DNA of 64,000 nucleotides from Pedobacter sp. ISL-64 (GTDB lineage Bacteria; Bacteroidota; Bacteroidia; Sphingobacteriales; Sphingobacteriaceae). The stretch is from NCBI RefSeq assembly GCF_018613605.1, contig NZ_JAGGPU010000019.1, positions 176,256 to 240,255 of the forward strand. Direction: 5' to 3'. The translations under genes and the position numbers were made by a program. Shown in pieces: positions 9,114-17,088 of this stretch. The notes under the pieces are model-generated. The model was not told where the DNA came from. It saw nothing but the letters and a program-made list of their open reading frames with translations, and ran no database searches. Within the stretch, counting starts at the first letter, position 1. Every line of letters starts with the position of its first letter.

Positions 9114-9980
9114 ATGAAGAAATCTATAATTATATTTTACGCATTATTGCTTTACGCATTGATTCAACTCATTTCGTGGGGAACATTAGTGGTGCGTTTG
9201 CAGCCAAGCCGCATGACCATGATTATGGGCGAAGGTTCGGTGTTTTTGTTTTTGCTCTGTATAGGTGGTTATTTCCTTCATCAATCGTTAAAACGTGAAG
9301 ATAAATTGAGGGAACAGCAGCAGAACTTTCTGATGTCAATTACACATGAGCTGAAATCGCCTTTGGCGGCGATAAAACTTTCTATCCAAACCATTGTTAA
9401 ACGTGATCTGGATAAAGCACGTCAAACTTCATTGCTTAACAATTCGCTAAAAGACATTGAACGTTTGGATGATCTGGTCGAAAATATGTTGTTGGCCACC
9501 AAGATCGAAAACCGTTCCTATACTTTTCCGAAGGAAGAATTTAACTTCTCGGAGCTGGTATATAAAATCACGGATAGGCTACAGGTTCACTCTTGCGGAT
9601 GCGAGCAGATCATTAATGCTAAAATTCAGCCAAATTTGCAGATAATGGGTGACAAATTTGCCTTATCGTCAGTAGTAACCAATCTGATTGAGAATGCAGT
9701 AAAGTATTCTAACCCATGTGATGAGATAAATGTGCATTTAAACGATGTGGATGGACATATTCAATTAAGAGTGAGTGATCAGGGGCCAGGTATTTCAGAT
9801 GCCGAAAAAATGTTGATATTTGATAAGTTTTACCGCGTTGGTAACGAGAATGTCAGAAAAGCGAAAGGAACAGGTTTAGGCTTGTTTATTGTGAAAGAGG
9901 TTTTACAATACCATGATGCAGATATTACAGTAAAAGACAATTTGCCTCAAGGAAGTATTTTTGAAGTAACATTTAGTTAA
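9114..9980 (+). CDS. Sensor histidine kinase
   Basis: Membrane-bound sensor kinase of 288 residues. Two N-terminal transmembrane helices (about 5-27 and 38-56) leave only a very short outside loop, so it may sense a membrane or intracellular cue. A HisKA domain has His78 in SITHELKSPLAAIK. An HATPase_c domain follows with N box NLIENAVKYSNP, G1 DQGPGIS and G2 GTGLGLFIVKEV. It lies 8 bp before an OmpR-type regulator gene, so they are a cognate pair. Its place among haem genes hints at a link to haem or redox state, but nothing in the sequence proves that. Confidence 0.93.
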   Translation: MKKSIIIFYALLLYALIQLISWGTLVVRLQPSRMTMIMGEGSVFLFLLCIGGYFLHQSLKREDKLREQQQNFLMSITHELKSPLAAIKLSIQTIVKRDLDKARQTSLLNNSLKDIERLDDLVENMLLATKIENRSYTFPKEEFNFSELVYKITDRLQVHSCGCEQIINAKIQPNLQIMGDKFALSSVVTNLIENAVKYSNPCDEINVHLNDVDGHIQLRVSDQGPGISDAEKMLIFDKFYRVGNENVRKAKGTGLGLFIVKEVLQYHDADITVKDNLPQGSIFEVTFS

Positions 9981-9988
9981 TCTCAATT

Positions 9989-10693
9989 ATGTCACAAAAA
10001 TTAAGAATTCTATTGGTAGAAGACGAGGATCACTTGTTAGATGCTATCAAATTAAACCTGGAACTTGAGGGTTATAAAGTTCACGCCGTTAAAGATGGCA
10101 AAACCGCTCTTAAAATTTTTAAAGAAGAACGCTTTAATCTAATTATTTTAGATGTAATGTTGCCTGAAATGGATGGTTTCCAGGTTTGCGAAACAATCCG
10201 TTTAGAGAATGCAGAAGTTCCGATTATGTTTTTAACAGCTAAAAACACTTCAGAAGACCGTGTTTTAGGTTTGAAAAAGGGAGCTGACGATTATTTGGTT
10301 AAACCTTTCAACTTAGAAGAATTAATTCTTCGTGTTGGTATTTTGGTTAAACGCAGTTTAAAATCTGATGATTTAAAAGAATTGAATTCTTACAAAATCG
10401 GTGATAAAACAATTTATTTTAACTCTTTCGAATTAAAACACGATGATGGTACCATCACTCCGTTAACCAAAAAGGAAACGATGTTGTTGAAACTGTTGAT
10501 CGAGCGTAAAAACGATGCGGTTTCAAGAGAGCAGATTTTAGAAACCGTTTGGAATTATGATGTTTATCCTTCAACAAGAACAATCGATAACTTCATTTTA
10601 ACTTTCCGTAAGTATTTCGAACCAGATCAAAAAAATCCAGTTTATTTCCACTCGATCCGCGGTGTAGGCTATAAATTTACTGATAGTCATTAA
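9989..10693 (+). CDS. OmpR-family response regulator
   Basis: A 234-residue DNA-binding response regulator. The receiver domain has acidic pocket EDEDH near 11-15, phospho-acceptor Asp55 in LIILDVMLPEMDG, the Thr in FLTAKN and Lys in LVKPFNLEEL. The C-terminal winged-helix domain shows LTKKETMLLKLL and SIRGVGYKF. It pairs with the kinase just upstream. Its stop overlaps the next gene's start as TAATG, so the three genes are likely translated from one message. Confidence 0.96.
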   Translation: MSQKLRILLVEDEDHLLDAIKLNLELEGYKVHAVKDGKTALKIFKEERFNLIILDVMLPEMDGFQVCETIRLENAEVPIMFLTAKNTSEDRVLGLKKGADDYLVKPFNLEELILRVGILVKRSLKSDDLKELNSYKIGDKTIYFNSFELKHDDGTITPLTKKETMLLKLLIERKNDAVSREQILETVWNYDVYPSTRTIDNFILTFRKYFEPDQKNPVYFHSIRGVGYKFTDSH

Positions 10694-11208
10694 TGTACAA
10701 TAATAAAGGCAGATATGCTTTAATGGCAGTTTTTGCGCTTGCTGCATTGGTTTGTGTATTTTACAATCAATATCAGCTGGCCGCTGTTTCAGGACTGTTG
10801 TTTGCCTTTGTTGTTTGGAGCCATTTTAAGCATAGTTCGGTTTTGATGGCATCAAAACATTTCAAGAATAACGAATTCGGTAAAACCAAAGCCTTATTGG
10901 CTGAGGTGGTTAAGCCTGAGCGCTTGGCTAAAAGCCGAAGGGGTTATTATGAATTTATGCAAGGCAATATGGCTTTGAAGGAAGAAGACTATGATAAAGC
11001 CGAGTATCACTTTCAGTTGGCCAGTCGTTTTCCTGTGGGAGGAAAGAACGAGAAATCGTATGTACTGATCCATTTGGCTAATCTCGCTTTGCGGAAGAAA
11101 GATAGAGAAAGGGCAGAAACTTATACGAAATTGGCCAAAGAGCTTGCCGAAACACAACGCTCGAAAGACATTATCGTTAAAATTGAAAAAGAAATAAGCA
11201 AGTTATAA
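10693..11208 (+). CDS. Membrane-anchored TPR-like protein
   Basis: A 171-residue protein with two hydrophobic N-terminal helices (about 8-22 and 27-43), followed by a helical soluble part with TPR-like alternation such as RGYYEFMQGNMALKEEDYDK and AEYHFQLASRFP. It probably mediates protein contacts at the inner membrane. Translation is coupled to the response regulator by TAATG. The sequence does not show whether it serves the two-component system or the haem enzymes. A strong terminator follows. Confidence 0.7.
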   Translation: MYNNKGRYALMAVFALAALVCVFYNQYQLAAVSGLLFAFVVWSHFKHSSVLMASKHFKNNEFGKTKALLAEVVKPERLAKSRRGYYEFMQGNMALKEEDYDKAEYHFQLASRFPVGGKNEKSYVLIHLANLALRKKDRERAETYTKLAKELAETQRSKDIIVKIEKEISKL

Positions 11209-11231
11209 TATTAATATTGTCATTTTGAATA

Positions 11232-11277
11232 ACGAAGCACCAGTTTAGGGATAAAAAGGTACTTCGTTTTTTTTTTA
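11232..11277 (+). terminator. Rho-independent terminator
   Basis: ACGAAGCACC pairs with GGTACTTCGT (10 bp, one mismatch), followed by a run of T residues to about 11277. It closes the kinase-regulator-TPR unit and separates it from hemE. Confidence 0.8.
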
Positions 11278-11281
11278 TTTA

Positions 11282-11289
11282 TACCTTTG
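11282..11289 (+). promoter_or_regulatory. Candidate hemE promoter -7 box
   Basis: TACCTTTG fits TAnnTTTG and stands just after the terminator. Transcription from here would read through the repeat at 11313-11376 into hemE. No clear -33 TTG is seen. Confidence 0.4.
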
Positions 11290-11312
11290 CAAAATTAAAA
11301 TTTTAGGCAGCC

Positions 11313-11376
11313 CGTCATCCTGAACTCAGTTCTGGATCTAACTAAAGAAAGATGCTGAAATAAATTCAGCATGACG
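11313..11376. repeat. REP-like inverted repeat, family B
   Basis: Bounded by CGTCATCCTGAA and TTCAGCATGACG, with an internal hairpin AGATGCTGAAATAAATTCAGC. Shorter or diverged relatives are at 26068-26129 and 39120-39179. It lies in the hemE 5' leader, and its right end supplies an ATG at 11371 that is in frame with hemE. Confidence 0.7.
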
Positions 11377-11400
11377 CGTAGTGCGACACCAAATACAATC

Positions 11401-12426
11401 ATGAAGAATAACTTATTTTTAGACGCAGCATTTTCAAAACAAACCGAACGCCCACCAGTATGGATGATGCGTCAGGCAGGTCGTTTTATGCCACAATATT
11501 GGGAAATTAAAAACAAATACTCTTTTTTAGAGATGTGTAAAAACCCAGAAATTGCAGCAGATGTGACCATGTTACCGGTTGATTTGTTGGATATTGATGC
11601 CGCGATTTTATTCTGTGATATTTTGGTAACCGGAGAGGCTATGGGTGGTGATTTGAGTTTTACTCAAGGCGTTGGACCTAAATTTGCAAATCCGGTACGT
11701 ACCGCTAAAGACATCGAAAACTTAAATGTTGATTGTCTGGACGAATTGCAATACGTTGCCGATGCGATTAAAGTGATTCAACAACGATTGGATAACAGAA
11801 TTCCATTGATCGGTTTTGCAGGAGCACCATTTACCGTAATGAGTTATTTAATTGAAGGAGGTTCATCTAAAGATTTTAAATTAACCAAGCTCTTTATACA
11901 CAATCAGCCAGAGCTGGCGCACAAACTTTTGGCTAAAATTGCCACAGTAACGGCAGATTATTTGAATCTTCAGATTGCTGCTGGAGTTAATGCTGTTCAG
12001 ATTTTCGATAGTTGGGCACTTGCTTTATCATGGAATGATTACCAGGAGTTTTCTCACCGTTACATTCAGGAAATCATTGCTAACTTAAACAGAAAAGATA
12101 TTCCGGTGATTTCTTTTTGTAAAGGAAGTTCGGTTTTTGCTCCGATTATGGCAGAAGCTAAACCAGACGTAATTTCAGTTGACTGGAATGCTGATTTATT
12201 GAACATTAAAAATGCTTTGCCAGCAGGTATTGCCGTACAGGGAAATTTAGATCCACATATTTTATATGCAGATAAAGCAGTAATTAAAGCACAGATCCAT
12301 AAATTGTTTGAACGTATGCGTGGTACCGAAGGTTTTATCTTCAATTTGGGCCATGGTATAATGCCAGATATTCCTTTCGATAACGTTAAATACGCAATTG
12401 AAGTGGTTAAAGAGTTTAGGTATTAA
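11401..12426 (+). CDS. hemE: Uroporphyrinogen decarboxylase
   Basis: Decarboxylates uroporphyrinogen III to coproporphyrinogen III. From ATG 11401 the protein is 341 residues, the normal family length. An in-frame ATG at 11371 is rejected because it lies inside a REP-like element and would add ten unrelated residues. The N-terminal signature PPVWMMRQAGRFMPQYWEIK carries the substrate-binding Arg. GFAGAPFTVMSYLIEGG, QIFDSWA and the C-terminal FNLGHGIMPD follow. hemJ begins 25 bp downstream. Confidence 0.96.
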   Translation: MKNNLFLDAAFSKQTERPPVWMMRQAGRFMPQYWEIKNKYSFLEMCKNPEIAADVTMLPVDLLDIDAAILFCDILVTGEAMGGDLSFTQGVGPKFANPVRTAKDIENLNVDCLDELQYVADAIKVIQQRLDNRIPLIGFAGAPFTVMSYLIEGGSSKDFKLTKLFIHNQPELAHKLLAKIATVTADYLNLQIAAGVNAVQIFDSWALALSWNDYQEFSHRYIQEIIANLNRKDIPVISFCKGSSVFAPIMAEAKPDVISVDWNADLLNIKNALPAGIAVQGNLDPHILYADKAVIKAQIHKLFERMRGTEGFIFNLGHGIMPDIPFDNVKYAIEVVKEFRY

Positions 12427-12451
12427 ATTCTCGTCAACCCATAATAGATAA

Positions 12452-13012
12452 ATGATAGAAACCTTATTGCCATATTATCGATATTTCATAGCAGTACATG
12501 TTGTATTTGTAATCAGCTGGATGGCAGGACTGTTTTATATCCTGAGTCTTTTTATTTACCATACCGAGGCAAACGATAAACCTGAACCCGAAAAAAGTAT
12601 CCTCCAAAAACAGTTTGTTAAAATGGAGGCTACTTTATGGAAAATTATTGCCACCCCAGCCATGATCATTTCTGTTTTGGCAGGTGTATCTATGCTGACT
12701 TTAAACCAAGGCTTGCTTCAAGCCGATTGGATGTGGGTTAAGCTAGGTTTTGTTGTTGGCTTACTCATTTATCATTTCATCTGTCAGAACATCGTTAAAC
12801 AGCTTAAAAACAACCAATATAGGCTAAACAGCTTTCAGTTGAGGTTGTGGCGCGAATTGGCGACGATTTTTATGATTGGCATTGTATTCGTGGTAATCCT
12901 GAAAAACGCCATTAACTGGATTTACGGTTTAATAGGGATAATGGGCATTGCAATGGCCATTATGATTGCGGTTAAACTGTACAAGAACTATCGTAAAAAA
13001 CGTGGCGAATAA
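12452..13012 (+). CDS. hemJ: HemJ-type protoporphyrinogen IX oxidase (CopD-like membrane protein)
   Basis: A 186-residue inner-membrane protein with four to five hydrophobic helices. The first helix carries the HemJ pattern HVVFVISWMAGLFYILSLFI (conserved His followed by WMAGLFY), and WMWVKLGFVVGLLIYH has the conserved Lys and His. HemJ oxidises protoporphyrinogen IX in bacteria that lack HemG or HemY. Position 25 bp after hemE supports the call. The middle loop (TEANDKPEPEKS) matches the HemJ layout. A generic CopD-family membrane protein is the alternative. Confidence 0.85.
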   Translation: MIETLLPYYRYFIAVHVVFVISWMAGLFYILSLFIYHTEANDKPEPEKSILQKQFVKMEATLWKIIATPAMIISVLAGVSMLTLNQGLLQADWMWVKLGFVVGLLIYHFICQNIVKQLKNNQYRLNSFQLRLWRELATIFMIGIVFVVILKNAINWIYGLIGIMGIAMAIMIAVKLYKNYRKKRGE

Positions 13013-13019
13013 TCTTTAT

Positions 13020-13165
13020 ACCACAATTCACTAGGGCACCGAGAATATTGTTTGTAATTAGAGGTGTTAATAAAAGCTTTGTGTCCTTTGTACCTTGGTG
13101 GTCGACTCGTAAATCACTTTGTTTCCTTTGCGTAAACTTCGCGTGCCTCGCGGTTAAATAAACCA
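13020..13165. repeat. CTTTGCGTAAACTTCGCG-type spacer repeat
   Basis: The spacer after hemJ contains CTTTGTGTCCTTTGTACCTT and TTTGCGTAAACTTCGCGTGC followed by CTCGCGGTTAAA. This looks like a degenerate C/T-rich direct repeat with a period of about 18 nt. No gene is visible. I remember similar sequences between genes in other Bacteroidota, but could not check. Confidence 0.4.
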
Positions 13166-13202
13166 AAAACTATTTTAAATTTGGGCGATAAAATTCAAGC
13201 GC

Positions 13203-14360
13203 ATGTTTACAACTACAGGTCTGAAAAAGACCTTACTGCTAATACCATTTCTTTTTAGTGCTTATTTCGCTTCGGCACAGTTTGATCAATCGGCTTTCGA
13301 AAATCGGATACGTCCCGATAGCAGCTTAACCAACGAGGTTCATTTTAATTTTTACAATTTAAACTACGTCCGTAATTACGAGTATACCAACGATTTTCAT
13401 GATGGTTATACTTTGTACGGAACACAGTTACAGCCTCAAATTGTTTACTACGCGCATCCTAATCTGGCGATTACCGCCGGTGCTTTTATCAGAAAGGATT
13501 TTGGTAGAAACGGGATTTCCGATGCGAAACCTTTATTCAGCGTAAAATACCACAAAAGAAACCTTACTTTAATTTTCGGAAGTTTAGAAGGTAATATTCA
13601 GCATAAGTATATCGAACCTTTATACGATTTCGAAAGGACCTTAACTACGCCAATTGAATACGGAACACAGTTATTGGTTGAGCGCAAGAAGTTTACTTTA
13701 GATGCCTGGATTGCCTGGCAGAAAATGATTTATAAGGGTGATCCTGCCAAAGAAGAAATTGTTGGCGGTTTATCTACCGAAAGCATCATTGCGGAAGGTA
13801 ATGGCTGGAAGTTTAGTTTGCCTGCCCAATTTTTGGCTTTCCATCAAGGTGGACAAATTGATGTACTTAAAGAAATTCCGATTACGACTATGTTTAACGG
13901 GGCAACTGGTTTAAAACTGCACAAAGCAATTAATACCAACATTAAACAGGTATATACCGATAACTATATTGCGGTGTATAAGGATTTTTCACCTGATAAA
14001 AGAAGGGCTTATCAAGGTGGCTTTGGTTTATGGTTAAATGCGGGTGTAGAAAGTAAATGGGGCAGCTTGGTGGCTTCTTACTGGAAAGGCAATAACTTTA
14101 TTTCGATTAAAGGTATGCCACTTTATGAATCGGTTTCAGATAACCTGTACAGTCCAGGCTTAAAGCAAAGTGCTAGAAACATTGTTTCGTTGCGTTATGC
14201 ATACCAAAAAGAATTAATTCCACATTTATACCTTGATGTACGTTTCGAACCGCATATCGATCTTGATCATACCGATAAACAACTTCAGTTTAACCATTCA
14301 TTCTTCTTAACCTACAAGCAGGATTTCAAATTGTTTAAAGTGAAAAAAGATGGAAGGTAG
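13203..14360 (+). CDS. Predicted outer-membrane beta-barrel protein
   Basis: A 385-residue protein with a signal peptide ending near FSAYFASAQ. The rest is rich in alternating polar/hydrophobic strands with many Tyr, Phe and Trp, for example EVHFNFYNLNYVRNYEY and FLTYKQDFKLFKV near the C-terminus, as expected for an outer-membrane barrel. The family is not recognised. The last residues KKDGR are encoded by the start of an AAGGT-rich repeat, so the natural end may have been altered by repeat insertion. A TAnnTTTG box (TAAATTTG, 13176-13183) lies 20 nt upstream. Confidence 0.7.
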   Translation: MFTTTGLKKTLLLIPFLFSAYFASAQFDQSAFENRIRPDSSLTNEVHFNFYNLNYVRNYEYTNDFHDGYTLYGTQLQPQIVYYAHPNLAITAGAFIRKDFGRNGISDAKPLFSVKYHKRNLTLIFGSLEGNIQHKYIEPLYDFERTLTTPIEYGTQLLVERKKFTLDAWIAWQKMIYKGDPAKEEIVGGLSTESIIAEGNGWKFSLPAQFLAFHQGGQIDVLKEIPITTMFNGATGLKLHKAINTNIKQVYTDNYIAVYKDFSPDKRRAYQGGFGLWLNAGVESKWGSLVASYWKGNNFISIKGMPLYESVSDNLYSPGLKQSARNIVSLRYAYQKELIPHLYLDVRFEPHIDLDHTDKQLQFNHSFFLTYKQDFKLFKVKKDGR

Positions 14361-14401
14361 AAGGTAGGAAGGTTGAGGGTGATTAGTCTCATAAGATTTC
14401 A

Positions 14402-14431
14402 AACCCTGTAGGTTTTAAAACCTACGGGGTT
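14402..14431. terminator. Palindromic terminator-like element, family D
   Basis: AACCCTGTAGG and CCTACGGGGTT pair around TTTTAAAA, with one mismatch. A near-identical design stands at 27561-27593. It follows the outer-membrane protein gene and can act as a transcription stop. The shared sequence of the two copies suggests a dispersed palindrome that has been put to use as a terminator. Confidence 0.6.
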
Positions 14432-14444
14432 TTGTGTTTTATAG

Positions 14445-14640
14445 ACTTCCGAAGTTCCCCAGCGCTTTGTTCCTTTTAAACTTCGGAAGTCCCTGCCAAC
14501 TAAACCCGATAGTAGCGAAAAACACGAAGGTGAGGAACGAACCTAGGCTTTGAAGCGGATAGCTCCAAAGGAGTGCCTTTGGCACGGGACTGCTGCCCCC
14601 GATGAAATGCTGCATGTTCATTTTCAAATAAAAAATCTAT
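14445..14640. other. Structured GC-richer spacer
   Basis: A perfect 12-bp inverted repeat ACTTCCGAAGTT / AACTTCGGAAGT (14445-14456 and 14479-14490) is followed by about 150 bases richer in G and C than their surroundings. These include a hairpin CCAAAGG-AGTG-CCTTTGG (14565-14582) and GCACGGGACTGCTGCCCCC. No convincing gene is present. It may be a small RNA or a repeat element; I cannot tell which. The remaining bases to 14778 are AT-rich leader of the sigma gene. Confidence 0.4.
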
Positions 14641-14778
14641 ATCTTTCTTAAAAAATATTTTAATTATATCTGTCTGATAATCAGTAGTCATATTTCTGAA
14701 TTTAACTTTATTTAACTTTTTTTCTCTCCCCATGCAACCATTGTTTGTAATCTGCCATCTTCTATATACAAACACACA

Positions 14779-15348
14779 ATGAAATTGACGCGAAGCTATA
14801 CGATAAACGATTTGATGGAAGGCTGCAAAGCTGGCGACCGGAAGATGCAGGAGCTGCTTTACAAGCAAACTGCATCGAAGATGTTGGCCGTTTGTATGCG
14901 CTATGCCAAAGATAGGATGGAGGCAGAAGATGTGCTGCAGATGGGATATATTAAAATTTTTCAGAAAATAAAGGAGTATAGAGGCGATGGTTCTTTTGAA
15001 GGCTGGATTAGAAGGGTTATGGTGAACACTGCAATTGAAAGTTACCGTAAAAATTTACGCAGCTTAAATGTGGTTGAAATAGATGAAGCTTACGAGCAAC
15101 CATCAACCGGATTTGATTTTGGCACTTTAGGGATGCAGGATTTAATGAAGGTGATACAAAAATTGGCAGATGGTTACCGCATGGTATTTAACATGTACGT
15201 AATTGAAGGCTATTCGCACAAAGAAATTGGAGAAACACTTGGAATCTCAGAAGGCGCGAGTAAATCGCAACTATCGAGAGCAAGGGCAATATTAAAAGAA
15301 GAAATTATAAAAATGGAGGGATTTGGTTATGCAACCTATACGGGATAA
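14779..15348 (+). CDS. RNA polymerase ECF sigma factor
   Basis: A 189-residue sigma-70-family factor of extracytoplasmic function type. Region 2 shows LYKQTASKMLAVCMRYAKDR, AEDVLQMGYIKIFQKI and FEGWIRRVMVNTAIESYRK. Region 4 shows YRMVFNMYVIEGYSHKEIGE then LGISEGASKSQLSRARAIL. It directs core polymerase to a small set of promoters. The next gene begins inside its 3' end, so the neighbour is likely its membrane-bound control protein. Confidence 0.93.
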   Translation: MKLTRSYTINDLMEGCKAGDRKMQELLYKQTASKMLAVCMRYAKDRMEAEDVLQMGYIKIFQKIKEYRGDGSFEGWIRRVMVNTAIESYRKNLRSLNVVEIDEAYEQPSTGFDFGTLGMQDLMKVIQKLADGYRMVFNMYVIEGYSHKEIGETLGISEGASKSQLSRARAILKEEIIKMEGFGYATYTG

Positions 15349-16087
15349 GGATTTTGATCAGTTATTTAAAGATGCTTTTGCTGATGCGGAAGTAACACCT
15401 TCGAGGGATTTATGGAGCAATATTGAAAGCGAAATAGCACCTAAGAAAAGAAGAATCATGCCGATTTATTGGTTATCGGCAGCCGCTGTGTTATTAATTG
15501 CTACACTTGGCGTTTTGGTTTATCAACAGCAAAATATAAGCAGCGGAGGTAAACAACTGGCCAGTAACACGATTGAAAAAACGAAACTACTGGTACAAGA
15601 GCCGGTTGTTAAAGATTCTTCGGTTACAATTGTTGCTCCAGTTGAAAATATAACACCAGTTTTGCCAGTTCAACCTAAGGCGGTAAGTGCTATTGCCAAA
15701 ACAAAGGTGAAACATGAAGTTAAACCAGCTGTGGAGCAACCACGCATAGTTACGGCCCCTGAAATGCAAAAGCAAGAAACAACTATAGCTAAAGCTGAAG
15801 AACCTAAAAAAGATATTAAAACAAAAATACTAGAGGCGATTTTACAGCCGAAAGAAGAGGTTGTAACTGCGGTTGTTGCAACGCCAATTAAAACGGATGA
15901 ACCTGTTAATGAAAACGAACAGAACAATAAAGGTATCCGTAATGTTGGCGATGTGGTAAACCTCATTGTTAATAAAATGGACAAAAGAAAAGATAAACTG
16001 ATACAGTTCCGTACTGATGATGATGATTCTTCTTTGGCATCGATTAATATCGGCCCATTTAAAATAGGTAAACGAAATAAGAAGTAA
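15329..16087 (+). CDS. Putative membrane anti-sigma factor
   Basis: A protein of about 252 residues with an N-terminal cytoplasmic stretch (about 1-45), one transmembrane helix (IYWLSAAAVLLIATLGVLVY) and a long Lys/Val/Pro/Glu-rich, low-complexity outer part. It lacks the HxxxCxxC zinc motif of classic anti-sigma factors, but its overlap with the sigma gene and the N-in single-helix layout fit that role. I prefer ATG 15329 over TTG 15323 because GGAGGG at 15315-15320 stands 8 nt before it. The start overlaps the sigma gene by 20 bp. Confidence 0.65.
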   Translation: MQPIRDKDFDQLFKDAFADAEVTPSRDLWSNIESEIAPKKRRIMPIYWLSAAAVLLIATLGVLVYQQQNISSGGKQLASNTIEKTKLLVQEPVVKDSSVTIVAPVENITPVLPVQPKAVSAIAKTKVKHEVKPAVEQPRIVTAPEMQKQETTIAKAEEPKKDIKTKILEAILQPKEEVVTAVVATPIKTDEPVNENEQNNKGIRNVGDVVNLIVNKMDKRKDKLIQFRTDDDDSSLASINIGPFKIGKRNKK

Positions 16088-16179
16088 GCCAGTATTGATC
16101 AGGATTAACAGATTTTAGGATACGACATTCAAACCATTCAATAATTCACTCATTCAATAACTCAACAACACACACATAT

Positions 16180-16965
16180 ATGAAATGTCTAATTTATACA
16201 ACACTTTTGGTAAGCGGGCTTGCCGGTGTTATGGCTCCAGGAGCTTTTGCTCAACAAGATACTACCAAAAAGAAAATGGATTATAGTGAAGGGCATGGTA
16301 TCATCATTAAAACCAAATCTACAGATTCAGTTAAAAAAGGCCGTTTCGTGGGCGGAATTACTTTTACCAGAGTTGATTGGGGTTTCTCCAGGCTAATAGA
16401 CAATGGCAGTTTCAACTTATCTCCAAACAACGATTTTTTGGATTATAAAGGCGGCAAAACCAGTGCTTTCTCTTTCGATGTTCTGCAATTTGGCTATCGT
16501 TTCAATTCTAACTTTAAGGTTTATGTAGCCGGTGGGTTCGACTGGACATTGATCCGCTTACGAAAAGACATTACTATTGCTAAAAATTCTAACGAATTTG
16601 TATATACCGATCAGGCACCTGTACATTTTTCAAAAAACCGATTCTCGAGCAGTTATGTACATATTCCCTTAAACTTCGAATTCCGTACCAGCGAAAACAA
16701 AAACAGCAAAAGATTTTACCTGGTTTTAGGTCCGGAGGTTAGCTTTTTGTTAAACGGAAAAATTAAACAGATAAGCGAAGAACGTGGTAAAGAAAAACAA
16801 TATGATAGCTACCACTTTCAATCGGTTCGTTATGGAGGTACAATTAGATTTGGCTATGGTGGTATAGGATTATTTACCAAGTATTATTTTAACGACATGT
16901 TTACTACCTCGCAACAAGCTGGCTTAAAAAATATGAGTTTCGGGGTTACCTTCGGCTTAAATTAA
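16180..16965 (+). CDS. Outer-membrane beta-barrel protein (PorT-like)
   Basis: A 261-residue protein with a signal peptide (MKCLIYTTLLVSGLAGVMAP, cleaved near GAFAQ). The alternating strands and an aromatic/Asn-terminated C-terminus (NMSFGVTFGLN) are typical of Bacteroidota outer-membrane barrels of the PorT type. It follows the sigma/anti-sigma pair by 92 bp and may be an output or sensor of that system, which is inference from position. A good terminator follows. Confidence 0.7.
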   Translation: MKCLIYTTLLVSGLAGVMAPGAFAQQDTTKKKMDYSEGHGIIIKTKSTDSVKKGRFVGGITFTRVDWGFSRLIDNGSFNLSPNNDFLDYKGGKTSAFSFDVLQFGYRFNSNFKVYVAGGFDWTLIRLRKDITIAKNSNEFVYTDQAPVHFSKNRFSSSYVHIPLNFEFRTSENKNSKRFYLVLGPEVSFLLNGKIKQISEERGKEKQYDSYHFQSVRYGGTIRFGYGGIGLFTKYYFNDMFTTSQQAGLKNMSFGVTFGLN

Positions 16966-16989
16966 AACTGCAGCACACAAATAAAACAG

Positions 16990-17023
16990 ATCCTGTTTCG
17001 GTTAGGCGAGACAGGATTTTTTA
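16990..17023 (+). terminator. Rho-independent terminator
   Basis: ATCCTGTTTCG and CGAGACAGGAT form an 11-bp stem with one mismatch and a 6-nt loop, followed by six T residues. It ends the sigma/anti-sigma/barrel unit. Confidence 0.8.
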
Positions 17024-17088
17024 TTTCGTCTCATATTTACCTTAAACCTTCCACCTTAAAACCCTCTACCTTTTCTTATCTTTACCAC

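Noticed and set aside
11371..11400. Earlier in-frame ATG for hemE
   Set aside because: It lies in the tip of a REP-like element; the start at 11401 gives the normal family length and N-terminus.
15670..15984. Long antisense frame opposite the anti-sigma gene
   Set aside because: It is a shadow of the low-complexity Lys/Val/Glu-rich coding strand.
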